64,000 nt of DNA from positions 744,001-808,000 of the forward strand of contig NZ_OCMZ01000001.1 of NCBI RefSeq assembly GCF_900215485.1, read 5' to 3'. Under the pieces are notes generated by a model, which did not search any database, was not told the DNA's origin, and saw only the letters and a program-made list of their open reading frames with translations. The stretch comes from Nitrosovibrio sp. Nv4 (lineage in GTDB: Bacteria; Pseudomonadota; Gammaproteobacteria; Burkholderiales; Nitrosomonadaceae). A program made the position numbers and the translations under genes. Below, in pieces: positions 1-8,952 of the stretch (its first letter is position 1; each line of letters starts with the position of its first letter).

Positions 1-168
1 CTCACCGGCATCATCTCCCGGCGTAAAAGCGGCTTGTATTGTGCCGGAGGCAGGAAGAACAAGAGGAGCTTTACGATCGTTATCGGAGGATGGTTCAAAG
101 GCCGCCGAAGATGCTGCAAACAGTATTGCCAGACAACCCGTTATGAAAGCGCAACGATTTGACGGCAT
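1..168 (-). CDS. Secreted protein, N-terminal fragment (runs off window)
   Basis: This is the start of a minus-strand gene whose ATG (complement of 166-168) overlaps the rsmB stop codon in a TGATG arrangement, so it is translationally coupled to rsmB. The 56 visible codons encode a signal peptide (hydrophobic stretch ending in an alanine-rich region near residue 23), a short charged linker, and then a segment reading SGTIQAAFTPGDDAGE. That pattern resembles the beginning of phospholipase-D-type nuclease domains, where a beta strand ends in FTP followed by acidic residues. The HKD motifs that would prove this lie outside the window, so the function is a weak inference. The reading frame has no stop up to base 1. 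Confidence 0.6.
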   Translation of the reverse strand, partial: MPSNRCAFITGCLAILFAASSAAFEPSSDNDRKAPLVLPASGTIQAAFTPGDDAGE

Positions 169-1433
169 CACGATTCGTTCTTCAGCAGCTCCAAGACTGC
201 TGCAAAAAATCCATCCGTATTGTGCAAACGGGGTGACAGCTGCAGGAATACGCCCGTGTCGAGCGGAATTTTCTGTTGCACCATCAGTTCGGCGCAATTC
301 AGCAGCATGAATCGGGGATGACTGGTGAGAAAGTTCTCTACGATCTCCTGGTTCTCTTCCGGCAAAAAGCTGCAGGTAGCATAGATCAGCCTGCCGCCGG
401 GCTTAAGCAGGTTTGCCGCAGATGAGAGAATCGCCGCTTGCTTGCGCTTGAGTTCTTCTATGCTCTGCGGTGACTGCCGCCATTTCAGATCCGGATTGCG
501 GCGCAAAGTCCCGAGACCGCTGCATGGTGCATCCACCAGTACCCGGTCTATCTTTCCCGTGAGCCGCTTTACCTTGATGTCATTTTCGTTCATGATCAGT
601 TGCGGGTACAGGTTGGATAAACCGGAACGCTTGAGGCGAGGCTTGAGGTTGTTCAGACGTTTTTCGGAATTATCGAAAGCATAGAGGCGTCCTTGCGAAT
701 GCATCAGCGCACCGAGCATCAGCGACTTGCCACCCGCTCCCGCACAAAAATCCACCACCATATCCCGCCGTTTTGGCGCCAGCAAGTAGCCCAGCAATTG
801 GCTGCCTTCATCCTGAACTTCCACTTTCCCGCTGAGAAATACTTCATGGCGGTTGATCGCCGGCTTGCCCGCGACGCGAATGCCGATCGGTGAATAGGGC
901 GTGGCGCTGCCTACAATTCCGTCTTTGCCCAGTGATGCAAGCACTTCGTCCCGAGTTGCCAGAATCGTATTGACACGCAAGTCGAGGGGTGCAGCGTGTT
1001 GCAGCGAACGGCCCAGATCAAGGATCTCGCTATCTTCCATAAAACCACGCAGCTTTTCCATCAGCCACTCCGGGAGTTCAGCCTGGATTGAAAGCGCCTG
1101 TGATTCCGGAGAGATTCCTTTAATACCTGCAAGCCATTTTGCTTCAGCCTCGCTGGCGAGCGGTATGAGCTCACGCAAATTCAAGCCTTGAAATTTAGCC
1201 AGGTATGCGAGCAGTAGCGAACGTGGTGTTGCGATCTCGACAGCACTTTCAAGAAAGAACCGGTGACGCAGGATGCCAAAGACGGTCTCCGCGATAAAGG
1301 CGCGGTCGTATGCTCCGAGCATCGGATTTTCACGAAAAAAATACCGCAGTATCGAATCCGCAGGGTGTTTCAGCGGAAGCACGGCGCGCAAGGCAGCGGT
1401 AGCCATGTCCAGATGGGCAGGGGTGAGACGCAT
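168..1433 (-). CDS. rsmB: 16S rRNA (cytosine-967-C5)-methyltransferase RsmB
   Basis: The 421-residue protein methylates C5 of a cytosine in 16S rRNA using S-adenosylmethionine. Residues 1-140 form an NusB-like RNA-binding domain. The Rossmann methyltransferase part starts near residue 225 with the SAM-binding segment DFCAGAGGKSLML. Both family cysteines are present: PCSGLGT near residue 304 (catalytic base motif) and ATCSFLPEEN near residue 354. The length matches the family. It is the fourth gene of a minus-strand run (purM, purN, DUF3108 gene, rsmB) and its stop overlaps the start of the next gene. It ends the well-conserved housekeeping part of that run. Confidence 0.95.
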   Translation of the reverse strand: MRLTPAHLDMATAALRAVLPLKHPADSILRYFFRENPMLGAYDRAFIAETVFGILRHRFFLESAVEIATPRSLLLAYLAKFQGLNLRELIPLASEAEAKWLAGIKGISPESQALSIQAELPEWLMEKLRGFMEDSEILDLGRSLQHAAPLDLRVNTILATRDEVLASLGKDGIVGSATPYSPIGIRVAGKPAINRHEVFLSGKVEVQDEGSQLLGYLLAPKRRDMVVDFCAGAGGKSLMLGALMHSQGRLYAFDNSEKRLNNLKPRLKRSGLSNLYPQLIMNENDIKVKRLTGKIDRVLVDAPCSGLGTLRRNPDLKWRQSPQSIEELKRKQAAILSSAANLLKPGGRLIYATCSFLPEENQEIVENFLTSHPRFMLLNCAELMVQQKIPLDTGVFLQLSPRLHNTDGFFAAVLELLKNES

Positions 1434-1549
1434 CTAATATCGATTCGGCAAAAAGTAAGGTAGACCCGTATCGCAAACGCAATACGCATCGTTATATTAA
1501 AGAAGCGCGTGTGGAAAGACGATTACCAGGAGGACAGCCGCCTTCTTGA

Positions 1550-2305
1550 TCAGTGCAGGCGTCCTTGCTTGAAGCCGTCCGGCTGGTCTCCATAGCTTAT
1601 TTTCGTAACCATCTGATCGGTCACGATGCCGAGTTTTTCCATGGAAATGATACGTACCGGCAGCATATGGTGGTCGACGGCAAGCCAGATCTTTTTGTCG
1701 CGATCACCTTCCTTTTCCAATTGCTTGGTCAGCACGACGGTTTCGAGTTTGCCCATGGGTGTATCCAGCGTTTCCTTGCCAATGGCGTAGCGAGCCACTT
1801 CGAGGCGCCGGCCATCGGTTTCATGCAGATTTACCATTTTGCCGGGGGTGGGAGAAAACATGAAGCTGTAGAGCAGGCTCAGCCTATCCAGAGCATCGGC
1901 AGGCAACGGTTTTTGTTCCTCACCACGTTTATGCTGGAGGGTCAGTAATTTCTTATCCCAATCGAAAATTGCTACTTTCGGTATCTTCTCCCCATGCTGA
2001 TCCGAAAAACGTTCGGGCCGCAACGACCCCTGTGCGGTTATGATCCCTTTACTATCCCGAACCACGCTGTCTGGTTGTGTCAACGCCAACAAGCCTTTGG
2101 CACGGGCTTCGCTATTAATGGCATAGGTGCGCGCGCCGCTTTCCTTCCTGATTTCGAGCGTGTCATACACCTCTCCTTCGAGTCCGCCGGAGGTTATCGA
2201 ATAACTGATGTCGACGCGAGGCGGGACATCGGCTGCGCAGGCAGAGAAGGCGGAAAAAGCAGCAAGACCTAAACCCCCTGCCAAAGCTATAAGTGATTTT
2301 TTCAT
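1550..2305 (-). CDS. DUF3108 family exported protein
   Basis: The 251-residue protein has an N-terminal signal peptide (KK then a hydrophobic stretch ending SACAADVPP near residue 25). The rest is a predicted beta-rich periplasmic domain, with features such as ISYSITSGGLEGEVYDTLEI near the start and a conserved WLAVDHHMLPVRI stretch near residue 205. These are typical of DUF3108 proteins, which in betaproteobacteria commonly sit directly behind purN. Its start codon overlaps the purN stop (complement of 2302-2305), so the two are translationally coupled. Biochemical role is unknown; an outer-membrane or periplasmic role is inferred from the signal peptide only. Confidence 0.8.
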   Translation of the reverse strand: MKKSLIALAGGLGLAAFSAFSACAADVPPRVDISYSITSGGLEGEVYDTLEIRKESGARTYAINSEARAKGLLALTQPDSVVRDSKGIITAQGSLRPERFSDQHGEKIPKVAIFDWDKKLLTLQHKRGEEQKPLPADALDRLSLLYSFMFSPTPGKMVNLHETDGRRLEVARYAIGKETLDTPMGKLETVVLTKQLEKEGDRDKKIWLAVDHHMLPVRIISMEKLGIVTDQMVTKISYGDQPDGFKQGRLH

Positions 2306-2946
2306 CTATTTAATCCAGGTGAAGGTGAATACAAAACCGAGTCATCAAACCCGGCTTCGCTCACGTTTACATGATTTTCAGAGAGCGTGAGCCGGTCTTC
2401 AATAAACCAGCGCACGGCTTCGGGATAAATGCGGTGTTCCTGTTGCAGCACCCGTGCCGCAACCGTTTCTTCGGTGTCATACGGCATTATCTGCACTGCG
2501 GCCTGAATAATGATGGGGCCACAGTCCATTTGCGCGGTGACAAAATGTACCGTACAGCCATGTATTTTTACGCCATCCCTCAAAGCCTGCCGATGAGGGT
2601 TCAAACCCGGAAAGGCAGGCAGCAGAGACGGATGAACGTTCAGTATTTTCCCCTGGTAATGATTAACAAAATCATCTCCAAGAATGCGCATGAAGCCGGC
2701 AAGTGCAATCAGATCCGGGTTATATGCGTCGATTTTTTCCATCAACGCGGCATCGAACGCCGCGCGTTCGGGGTAAGACCGCTGATCCAGCACGATGGTT
2801 TCACAACCATGCATTTTTGCGATTTCCAATCCCGGCGCATTGGGCCTGTTGCTGATAACCGCCGCTATCCTGGCAGGCAGTTTTGCTTCGATCAGCGCTT
2901 GCATATTGCTGCCGCGACCGGAAATGAGGATGACGATGGATTTCAT
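2302..2946 (-). CDS. purN: Phosphoribosylglycinamide formyltransferase PurN
   Basis: PurN transfers the formyl group from 10-formyltetrahydrofolate to GAR, the third step of purine synthesis. The N-terminus MKSIVILISGRGSNMQ holds the phosphate-binding loop (SGRGSN). The catalytic set is visible: Asn and His in ILNVHPSLLPAF and Asp in MDCGPIII. The open frame extends upstream to 2979, but the ATG at 2944-2946 gives the canonical N-terminus and a 214-residue product, the usual length. It follows purM on the same strand with 55 bases between them, so both steps of the pathway are probably co-transcribed. Confidence 0.95.
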   Translation of the reverse strand: MKSIVILISGRGSNMQALIEAKLPARIAAVISNRPNAPGLEIAKMHGCETIVLDQRSYPERAAFDAALMEKIDAYNPDLIALAGFMRILGDDFVNHYQGKILNVHPSLLPAFPGLNPHRQALRDGVKIHGCTVHFVTAQMDCGPIIIQAAVQIMPYDTEETVAARVLQQEHRIYPEAVRWFIEDRLTLSENHVNVSEAGFDDSVLYSPSPGLNR

Positions 2947-3001
2947 GACACCAGCAGCGGGAGGGTTACGTGGACGCAACTTATTTTACCTGCTCCGCCA
3001 A

Positions 3002-4060
3002 TCATTCAATGATTGTTTGAGCTTCGTCTGCGTTGCGCTGCCGAATCGCGCCTATGCGCCGCACAGTTTCCCCCGAAGACCGCAAAAACCGCATCGCGCT
3101 GTCGGCATTTTCCGGTGCTACGATCAGCACCATGCCGATGCCGCAATTAAACACGCGATGCATTTCACTGTCAGCTACGTTGCCTTGCTGTCGTAGCCAG
3201 CGAAAAAGATGCGGCTCCTCCCATGTCTCTTTTTTCAGTACCGCGGTGACACCATCGGGCAGGACACGCGGGACATTTTCCACTAAACCGCCGCCGGTGA
3301 TATGCGCCATGCCTTTGACTGGCAGACGCTTCATGAGCTCGAGCAACGGCTTTACGTAAATCCGGGTAGGCGTCATGATTACGTCGATTAACGCTTCACC
3401 ATGGAAATTGGTGGACAAGTCCATGTTATTTTTTTCGATGATCTTGCGAATCAGGGAGTAGCCGTTGGAATGCGCCCCGCTGGAAGCAAGCCCTAACACC
3501 ACATCACCTTCCTGAATGGTCAAGCCAGTGATGAGATTGTCTTTCTCGACCACGCCTACCGCGAAACCTGCAAGGTCGTACTCCCCTTCCGGGTACATGC
3601 CCGGCATCTCGGCGGTTTCGCCACCGATCAAGGCGCAACCCGCCTGTTCGCAACCCGCCGCGATACCCTTCACTACCCGGGTTGCCGTATCCACGTCCAG
3701 TTTCCCGCATGCGAAATAGTCCAGAAAGAATAGCGGTTCCGCGCCCTGTACCAGGATGTCGTTGACGCTCATCGCCACCAGGTCTATACCGACGCCATCA
3801 TGCTTGCCAGACTGGAATGCAAGCTTCAACTTGGTACCCACGCCGTCGGTACCTGACACCAGCACCGGATTGCGGTATTTTTTGGAGATTTCGAAAAGCG
3901 CCCCGAAGCCACCTATGCCCGCGAGTACCTCCGGACGCATGGTAAACTTGGCATAGGTTTTGATGTTCTCTACCAGGCGGTCGCCCGCTTCAATGTCCAC
4001 ACCCGCGGCGCGATAAGAGAGAGGGATGGAGTTTGGATTTTCCTTTCTGGATGAAGTCAA
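3002..4060 (-). CDS. purM: Phosphoribosylformylglycinamidine cyclo-ligase PurM
   Basis: PurM is the AIR synthetase, which closes the imidazole ring in an ATP-dependent reaction. Family features are the N-terminal [17 protein letters not shown], the ATP-site segment [14 protein letters not shown], the [20 protein letters not shown] stretch and [13 protein letters not shown]. The open frame runs upstream to 4210, which would overlap hda on the other strand by 37 bases. No ATG or GTG lies at the expected N-terminus, so I choose the TTG at 4058-4060. It gives 352 residues, the usual size. The start is therefore less certain than the identity. Downstream it leads into purN. Confidence 0.9.
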   Translation of the reverse strand: MTSSRKENPNSIPLSYRAAGVDIEAGDRLVENIKTYAKFTMRPEVLAGIGGFGALFEISKKYRNPVLVSGTDGVGTKLKLAFQSGKHDGVGIDLVAMSVNDILVQGAEPLFFLDYFACGKLDVDTATRVVKGIAAGCEQAGCALIGGETAEMPGMYPEGEYDLAGFAVGVVEKDNLITGLTIQEGDVVLGLASSGAHSNGYSLIRKIIEKNNMDLSTNFHGEALIDVIMTPTRIYVKPLLELMKRLPVKGMAHITGGGLVENVPRVLPDGVTAVLKKETWEEPHLFRWLRQQGNVADSEMHRVFNCGIGMVLIVAPENADSAMRFLRSSGETVRRIGAIRQRNADEAQTIIE

Positions 4061-4173
4061 GTTGAGTTCTCGCCTGGTTGCGGTTAGAGTGCGATTTTCA
4101 AAAATGGCAATTTTACCGTAAATGTATGGCTGCGCATGAACGCAAGCGATACCTGGGCAATAATCATTCATAA

Positions 4174-4851
4174 ATGAAGCAACTCTTGCTGGACATCGCC
4201 CCCCCGGCACAACCCACTCTCGCTAATTTCGTGCCGGGACGCAATACCGAACTGTTGCAGACCGTCAGTAACATTCTTGTCGGACGGGAAGACGAACGCT
4301 TTGTTTATCTATGGGGAGGGTTGGGATGCGGCAGAAGCCACTTGCTTCGCGGCGTAGCGGGAGCATGCGCGCGCAACAAATTGAACACAGCGTTTTTTGC
4401 CTGTGATGAAAATACCCATTTTGTTGACGGCAGCGAAGCGGATTGCGTGATAGTGGATGATGTGGATCGTCTCGATGCCGAAGCCCAGATCGGTATGTTT
4501 AATCTCTATAATCATATTCGCGACGAGGGTCGTGCGTTTCTGCTGGTGAGCGGTCCGGCCGCTCCCGTGCAATTGAAGCTACGCGAAGACCTCGTCACTC
4601 GACTGGGATGGGGTTTGGTGTACCAGGTTCATGAACTGACTGATGAGGAAAAAATGGAAGCCATGAAAAGCCATGCAATAAGTCGCGGGCTCGATTTGTC
4701 GCAGGAGGTATGCGAATACTTGCTGCGGCATGAGCGACGCGACTTGCCCTCCTTGATAGGAACGCTTGATGCCCTTGACAGCTATTCGTTGGCCAATCAG
4801 CGTAAAGTCACCGTTCCCCTGGTACGCGAACTATTGCAGGCCGCTTCATGA
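4174..4851 (+). CDS. hda: DnaA regulatory inactivator Hda
   Basis: Hda is a DnaA-like AAA+ protein that works with the DNA-loaded beta clamp to stimulate ATP hydrolysis by DnaA and so prevents re-initiation of replication. The N-terminal KQLLLDI fits the clamp-binding motif (Q-L-x-L-x-x). The nucleotide-binding loop near residue 50 reads [10 protein letters not shown], with arginine in place of the usual P-loop lysine, as is common in Hda. The Walker B-like segment is [10 protein letters not shown] near residue 90. Its length of 225 residues is typical. It diverges from purM, leaving about 113 bases for both promoters, and overlaps the next gene by four bases (ATGA). Confidence 0.93.
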   Translation: MKQLLLDIAPPAQPTLANFVPGRNTELLQTVSNILVGREDERFVYLWGGLGCGRSHLLRGVAGACARNKLNTAFFACDENTHFVDGSEADCVIVDDVDRLDAEAQIGMFNLYNHIRDEGRAFLLVSGPAAPVQLKLREDLVTRLGWGLVYQVHELTDEEKMEAMKSHAISRGLDLSQEVCEYLLRHERRDLPSLIGTLDALDSYSLANQRKVTVPLVRELLQAAS

Positions 4852-5510
4852 ATCTCGCGCTGTTCGATCTCGATAATACGGTTTTGGCCGGCGACAGCGA
4901 CTTTCAGTGGGCGCAATTCCTGATAGAGCAGCGCGTGCTCGACCGTGAAGTTTACGAAGCCCGAAATGTGGAATTTTACGAGCAGTACAAAGCCGGCACC
5001 CTCGATATACACGAGTTTCTGGATTTTCAGTTAAAGCCACTTTCCCGTCATCCCCGGACACAGCTGGATGCCTGGCACCGCGAATTCATGGAAAAAAGGA
5101 TTCTGCCGTTGATTACGCCAAGCGCGCGGGAATTGATTAACAGCCATATGCTCAGCCGTGACCTTTGCGTCATCATTACCGCGACCAACAGCTTTGTGAC
5201 CGCGCCGATCGCCAGGGCGCTCGGAATAAACCATCTCATTGCCACCGAACCGGAGCAAAAGGACGGCGAATTCACGGGCCAGGTGTCCGGCCTGCCATGT
5301 TTTCGAGAGGGCAAGATAGCACGGTTAGAAAGCTGGCTGGACAAGCACAATCTAACCTGGCTGTCGTTCCTGGAAAGCTGGTTCTACAGCGATTCATTGA
5401 ACGATCTGCCGCTGCTCAATAAGGTCACCCGTCCGGTGGCGGTAGATCCTGATCCAACACTTAAGGCGCATGCGGAAAAAAACAAATGGCCGATCATCAG
5501 CTTGCGCTAG
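4848..5510 (+). CDS. HAD-IB family phosphatase (SerB-like)
   Basis: This 220-residue HAD superfamily hydrolase belongs to the phosphoserine-phosphatase-like IB subfamily. Motif I is FDLDNTVLAGDSD with the nucleophilic Asp at residue 7. Motif II is ITATNSF near residue 109, a lysine-containing GKIARLE region lies near 154, and the motif IV acidic pair is in YSDSLNDLPLL near 180. The helical cap between motifs I and II is of the IB type. The start overlaps the hda stop (ATGA), and this hda-HAD pairing is common in betaproteobacteria. The physiological substrate is not known; a small phosphoester is expected from the family. Confidence 0.88.
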   Translation: MNLALFDLDNTVLAGDSDFQWAQFLIEQRVLDREVYEARNVEFYEQYKAGTLDIHEFLDFQLKPLSRHPRTQLDAWHREFMEKRILPLITPSARELINSHMLSRDLCVIITATNSFVTAPIARALGINHLIATEPEQKDGEFTGQVSGLPCFREGKIARLESWLDKHNLTWLSFLESWFYSDSLNDLPLLNKVTRPVAVDPDPTLKAHAEKNKWPIISLR

Positions 5511-5632
5511 TGTTGGCGGCTGTTCTGCCCAATCTGACGCAGATTGACAAGAGTTGGCGAAAACGGCAAGTGCGATAACAGGCTATCGCGTGTCGACCTG
5601 CGGCCCGGGAATATGAATGTTTGCCCATTGGC

Positions 5633-6619
5633 GTGACTTCCGCCAGATATCCCTTATTATTGCTGATTCTCTTCAGTCTGCTGGCTCTTGGCAGTCTGTT
5701 TACCGGATTGCTTTTCGGCAGCGTTGACATTCCTGTTTCCGGCATTGTCCAGGCACTGCTGTCGCCCGTGGACAGGAACGATAGTATTGTGCATCAAATT
5801 ATCTGGCAGCTTCGCTTGCCGCGTGTGCTGGCTGCGTTTGCCTGCGGCGGTCTGCTGGCCCTTGCGGGGTCGCTGCTACAGGTATTATTACGTAACCCGC
5901 TGGCTGATCCTTATATCCTGGGTGTATCCGGCGGGGCCGCGGTTGGTGCGCTCCTCGCGATGCTGTTGGGATGGGGGCTCATGCTGACCAACGTCGCTTC
6001 CCTGGCTGGCGCATTGACGGCAATTGCCATTGTATTTGGCTTGAGTTATCGCGCTGGCGACTGGAATCTTTATCGATTGCTCCTGACAGGCGTAGTGTTG
6101 TCCGCTGGTTGTACCGCGTTGACCACGCTTATCCTGACCCTGGCGCCAGCCAGCGATGTAAAAGGCATGCTGTTCTGGTTGATGGGCGATATTTCCCGTG
6201 CAGAAGAGTCGCTGCCTGCCTGGATAACGCTGATTCTCGTAGCGAGCGTGAGCTTGCTCTTTTCCGGTAGTCTCAATGTTTTGAGCCTCGGCCAGATGAA
6301 GGCAAAAACGTTGGGCGTTGCAGTACTGCCGTTGCAGGTCGGGATCTATTTTTGTGCATCACTGGCGACCGTCGCGGCGCTGATGCTGGCAGGCGCAATC
6401 GGTTTCGTCGGTCTGATTGTGCCGCACGCTGTCCGCCTGCTGGGCATCAATAATTTTCGCTGGCTACTACCCTTGTCAATACTTTTGGGAGGCAGCTTTC
6501 TTACACTGGCTGATACTTTGGCCCGTACATTGTGGGCGCCTCAGCAATTGCCAGTGGGCGTATTGACAGCCTTGCTAGGTGTACCGACGCTGTTGCTGCT
6601 GCTATCGAGAAAACGTTGA
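5633..6619 (+). CDS. FecCD-family ABC transporter permease (iron-siderophore or cobalamin type)
   Basis: The protein is an inner-membrane permease with about nine to ten hydrophobic segments. It carries family signatures such as LRLPRVLAAFACGGLLALAG near residue 60, NPLADPYILGVSGGAA near 95 and GAIGFVGLIVPHAVRLL near 255. The GTG at 5633 is my preferred start; a TTG at 5621 is also in frame. Such permeases need an ATPase and a periplasmic binding protein, usually encoded next to them. None is present: downstream is a decayed IS3 element, and upstream is the HAD gene. The gene is intact but orphaned in this window, so the substrate (vitamin B12 versus ferric siderophore) cannot be decided. Confidence 0.85.
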   Translation: MTSARYPLLLLILFSLLALGSLFTGLLFGSVDIPVSGIVQALLSPVDRNDSIVHQIIWQLRLPRVLAAFACGGLLALAGSLLQVLLRNPLADPYILGVSGGAAVGALLAMLLGWGLMLTNVASLAGALTAIAIVFGLSYRAGDWNLYRLLLTGVVLSAGCTALTTLILTLAPASDVKGMLFWLMGDISRAEESLPAWITLILVASVSLLFSGSLNVLSLGQMKAKTLGVAVLPLQVGIYFCASLATVAALMLAGAIGFVGLIVPHAVRLLGINNFRWLLPLSILLGGSFLTLADTLARTLWAPQQLPVGVLTALLGVPTLLLLLSRKR

Positions 6620-6754
6620 TGGATTCATCCTGGACCGGCGCCGATAGCGGGTCCCGTGTTAACCGCGACATACGTCCATCGTAACCTGCTATCGTTTTTA
6701 TCGCCAGTTCGAAAATGAGCGTTTGGGTTATTGATCGACCCAACGCCCGATCTT

Positions 6755-7160
6755 GCGATAGCCATACCGCATCCGCGCCATTGCCAACTCTTGTAGCTGT
6801 AGACCCGCCGGGCTATCCCGGCCAAACCGCACACATGCTATTCAGATGTAGTGCAGCGATTCTTGAGTAGTCCAACTGGGCGTCGGGGACCAGCCCTCAC
6901 CACTTTTTAATGACGTCAACAAGCATCGCCTTGTCCGGGCTCAGTTTCGCGACAATCTTCTTCAGCCGTTCGTTCTCCTCCTGGAGTTGCTTGAGCTGCC
7001 TTGCCTGATCGCTGTCCAAGCCCGCACTGCTTCTTCCGCCGGTAAATGTCTGCTCGGTGATGACGATGCGGCGAATCAGCTTGGCAACCGGCATGCCAGC
7101 TTCCGCTTCCTTCAGTACCGCAACAATCTGCTCCTCACTGAGCCATTTCGTCTTCATACA
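6755..7160 (-). pseudogene. IS3-family (IS407-like) insertion sequence relic: orfA and orfB remnants
   Basis: The orfA part (6897-7157) still reads as 86 codons with the transposase HTH start MKTKWLSEEQIVAVLKEAE and a C-terminal leucine-zipper-like QLQEENERLKKIV. The middle is out of frame for a few codons: small compensating deletions turn the expected TFYRWK-type segment into TFTGGRSS. The orfB part begins at a GTG overlapping the orfA stop. It then meets an in-frame TAG (complement of 6837-6839) and continues as CGLAGIARRVYSYK. After a deletion it resumes in another frame as LQELAMARMRYGYRKI. The rest of orfB is gone. The element is dead and it sits where a transporter operon would be expected to continue. 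Confidence 0.85.
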
Positions 7161-7270
7161 AAATTCCTTTCTTCAAAAGTAAATTTCGCCGAAAACCGAC
7201 ATCGTAGCTGGCTACATTTTTGCAGAGCCGGTCACCCTTCAGATTTGTACACCAAGGCCGTAAAACATAT

Positions 7271-7292
7271 AAGGATCCTGTAAGGATCCTGG
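7271..7292 (+). repeat. Two direct copies of an 11-base unit
   Basis: AAGGATCCTGT is followed immediately by AAGGATCCTGG, between the IS3 relic and the bactofilin gene. No function is evident; it may mark a decayed insertion boundary. Confidence 0.5.
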
Positions 7293-7491
7293 TTTTCCGA
7301 CTTAACAATCTCGCAACAGCTTGCCCCGTGCACTGCATGGCTTTACACCCAGGGAGCGCATTTTGAATTAATTAACAAAAAAACCGTTTTCAATCATTAT
7401 TGCTGTGGCATTCGTTGCAGGCTGCGCCGATAGAGGGCAAATCCTGTATCTGTTAATACTTATGAAAACCTCTTGTGAAAGGATAGACAAA

Positions 7492-7950
7492 GTGTTCAGA
7501 AAAAAAAAGATCAGTGAACCGCAAAACCAGATAACCGGACTCGTCGGTGTAGATACCCAAATCCACGGCGATATCAACTTTCAGGGAGGGTTGCGAATAG
7601 ATGGCCGTGTAATCGGAAACGTTACTGCGTTAGGCGACAAGCCCAGCACCCTGGTAATGAGTGAGGGAGGGTTTGTTCAAGGTGCGATCCAGGTTTCGCA
7701 CGCGATTATCAACGGTACTGTGATAGGTCCTATCCATTCAGATGAGTATCTTGAACTGCAAGCCCAGGCCAAGGTCTCGGGAGTAGTGTCTTACAAAAAC
7801 ATGGAAACTCAGATGGGAGCAACGGTCAACGGCATGTGCCATCATCTGGATAACCCAAAACCCGGCAGTAACGTAGTGACTTTAATTCCGCCCAGCGAAG
7901 GCGATTCACCTTCGCTCTTGCGCTTTACGCTTGAGTTGGACGACCAATAA
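7492..7950 (+). CDS. Bactofilin family cytoskeletal protein
   Basis: Bactofilins polymerise into membrane-associated filaments that organise cell shape, stalk or pilus machinery. The protein has a basic N-terminus (VFRKKK), then a right-handed beta-helix region with regularly spaced glycine and valine: [40 protein letters not shown] and [21 protein letters not shown]. The longer frame begins at 7405 and has an ATG at 7462. I prefer the GTG at 7492 because it is preceded by AAAGGA at proper spacing and gives the usual short charged tail before the helix (152 residues). No partner gene such as a LytM peptidase is adjacent. Confidence 0.85.
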   Translation: MFRKKKISEPQNQITGLVGVDTQIHGDINFQGGLRIDGRVIGNVTALGDKPSTLVMSEGGFVQGAIQVSHAIINGTVIGPIHSDEYLELQAQAKVSGVVSYKNMETQMGATVNGMCHHLDNPKPGSNVVTLIPPSEGDSPSLLRFTLELDDQ

Positions 7951-8101
7951 ACGAGGTCCTTCCGGCACAGTGCATGAGCGTGCAGCGCGCACCGGCCGCA
8001 ATCCTCGGACAGGTGAAGAACTTAAAATTGCCGCCTCAAGGGTTCCGGCATTCAAGCCAAGTGGTCCACTCAAGGCCATGGTCAACGGCGGATAAGGGGG
8101 G

Positions 8102-8134
8102 AGAGGGTATTTAGTATCTGCGAAAATACCCTCT
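8102..8134 (+). terminator. 11-base inverted repeat, possible terminator
   Basis: AGAGGGTATTT at 8102-8112 pairs perfectly with AAATACCCTCT at 8124-8134 across an 11-base loop. There is no T tract, so an intrinsic terminator is only one possibility. It lies about 150 bases after the bactofilin stop. Confidence 0.35.
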
Positions 8135-8412
8135 AGCCACCTCAGCAGTCCCTTCCATTCGATTCACGCCACCTTCTGCTCGCCTCTTTCCCTCACCATA
8201 TCCAGGAGTAGGCGGTGCGTCTTGCCGACTTGCTGGCGGCGTGAAGATGCCGCGTTTGCCGTTCTTGAGTACTTTCCGCATACCTTGATGTATCCGGCAT
8301 GGCTGGGGATGTGGCTGCTGAGAAGGGCCGGTTCCGCATTGAGATTAATGCTGTGAAGCGAACCGTCCTGGAAGGCTGGCGTGGAGTGTGACAATGATAA
8401 GCGGGAAATGGG

Positions 8413-8443
8413 AGGATTTTCGCATATCAGGCTGTGAAAAAAC
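8413..8443 (+). repeat. Interspersed IS-end-like repeat, copy A
   Basis: This is one of three related 30-31 base sequences starting AGGATTTTCGC and ending GGCTGTGAAAAAAC. Copy B is at 10832-10861 in the same orientation and copy C at 11491-11520 in inverted orientation. Copy A differs from copy C by one indel and two substitutions. Copy B lies directly upstream of a decayed IS1182-like transposase, so the set probably represents terminal repeats. No transposase remains next to copy A. Confidence 0.65.
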
Positions 8444-8615
8444 TACGTTAGTCACCTCAGGTCGATCCAGTTCCTGCACCAGAAGGCTATCTTTTATTCT
8501 CTTAGCATGAGCTTGCAGCGGTAATTACCCGGGCCTATAAAGAATTCAGGATCACCTCAATAGGCTACGCGAAAGCGCATTTGAACATCCTGGCTTTAGG
8601 GTAACCAGGGAGCCG

Positions 8616-8852
8616 ATGATGAAAGAAGATTTCACAGCAACCACTGACCGCATCCAGTTAGAACCTCAGGATCTTTACGCGATTGACCAACTTGCGCAGA
8701 AAACAAGGCAGCCTACGGAAAAAGTAAAAAGAATTTATGCTGATGTGATCTTGCGCCTGCGTTCAGGGGCTCGAATCCAGAGCTTCCTGACCTTACTAAC
8801 GAGCAAGAAAGTGAGTGAGATACTGCGCAAAACAGGGAAACCTGGGGCATGA
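8616..8852 (+). CDS. DUF3562-like small protein
   Basis: The 78-residue protein matches the pattern of DUF3562 proteins. These are short, helical and charged, with a central segment like DQLAQKTRQPTEKVKRIYAD followed by LRSGARIQSFLTLLTSKKV. Two Met codons occur at the start (8616 and 8619), and AGGGAG lies a few bases upstream. The fold is likely a small helical bundle; the function of the family is unknown. It is flanked by mobile-element relics and stands alone. Confidence 0.7.
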   Translation: MMKEDFTATTDRIQLEPQDLYAIDQLAQKTRQPTEKVKRIYADVILRLRSGARIQSFLTLLTSKKVSEILRKTGKPGA

Positions 8853-8952
8853 GCGCTTTCTGCAGCCACTTGTTTTTTGTAGCGCAGTCAAGGCTGGAAT
8901 GATGGATACGAACAGGGCCAAGGCGCCTGTGGCGCCCTGGCCCTTGAAGGGG

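Larger units (their letters stand above)
7951..8615. other. Non-coding stretch with a hairpin and an IS-end-like repeat
   Basis: No convincing gene is seen. The stretch holds the inverted repeat at 8102-8134 and repeat copy A at 8413-8443, both listed separately. An open frame of 76 codons on the minus strand (8164-8394) has no recognisable domain or good ribosome-binding site and is not called. Confidence 0.6.

Noticed and set aside
5511-5632. Possible cobalamin riboswitch before the FecCD permease
   Set aside because: The gap is only about 120 bases and contains no recognisable B12 box.
8164-8394. 76-codon minus-strand frame near repeat copy A
   Set aside because: No ribosome-binding site or recognisable family; it may be decayed transposon DNA, but I cannot support a gene.
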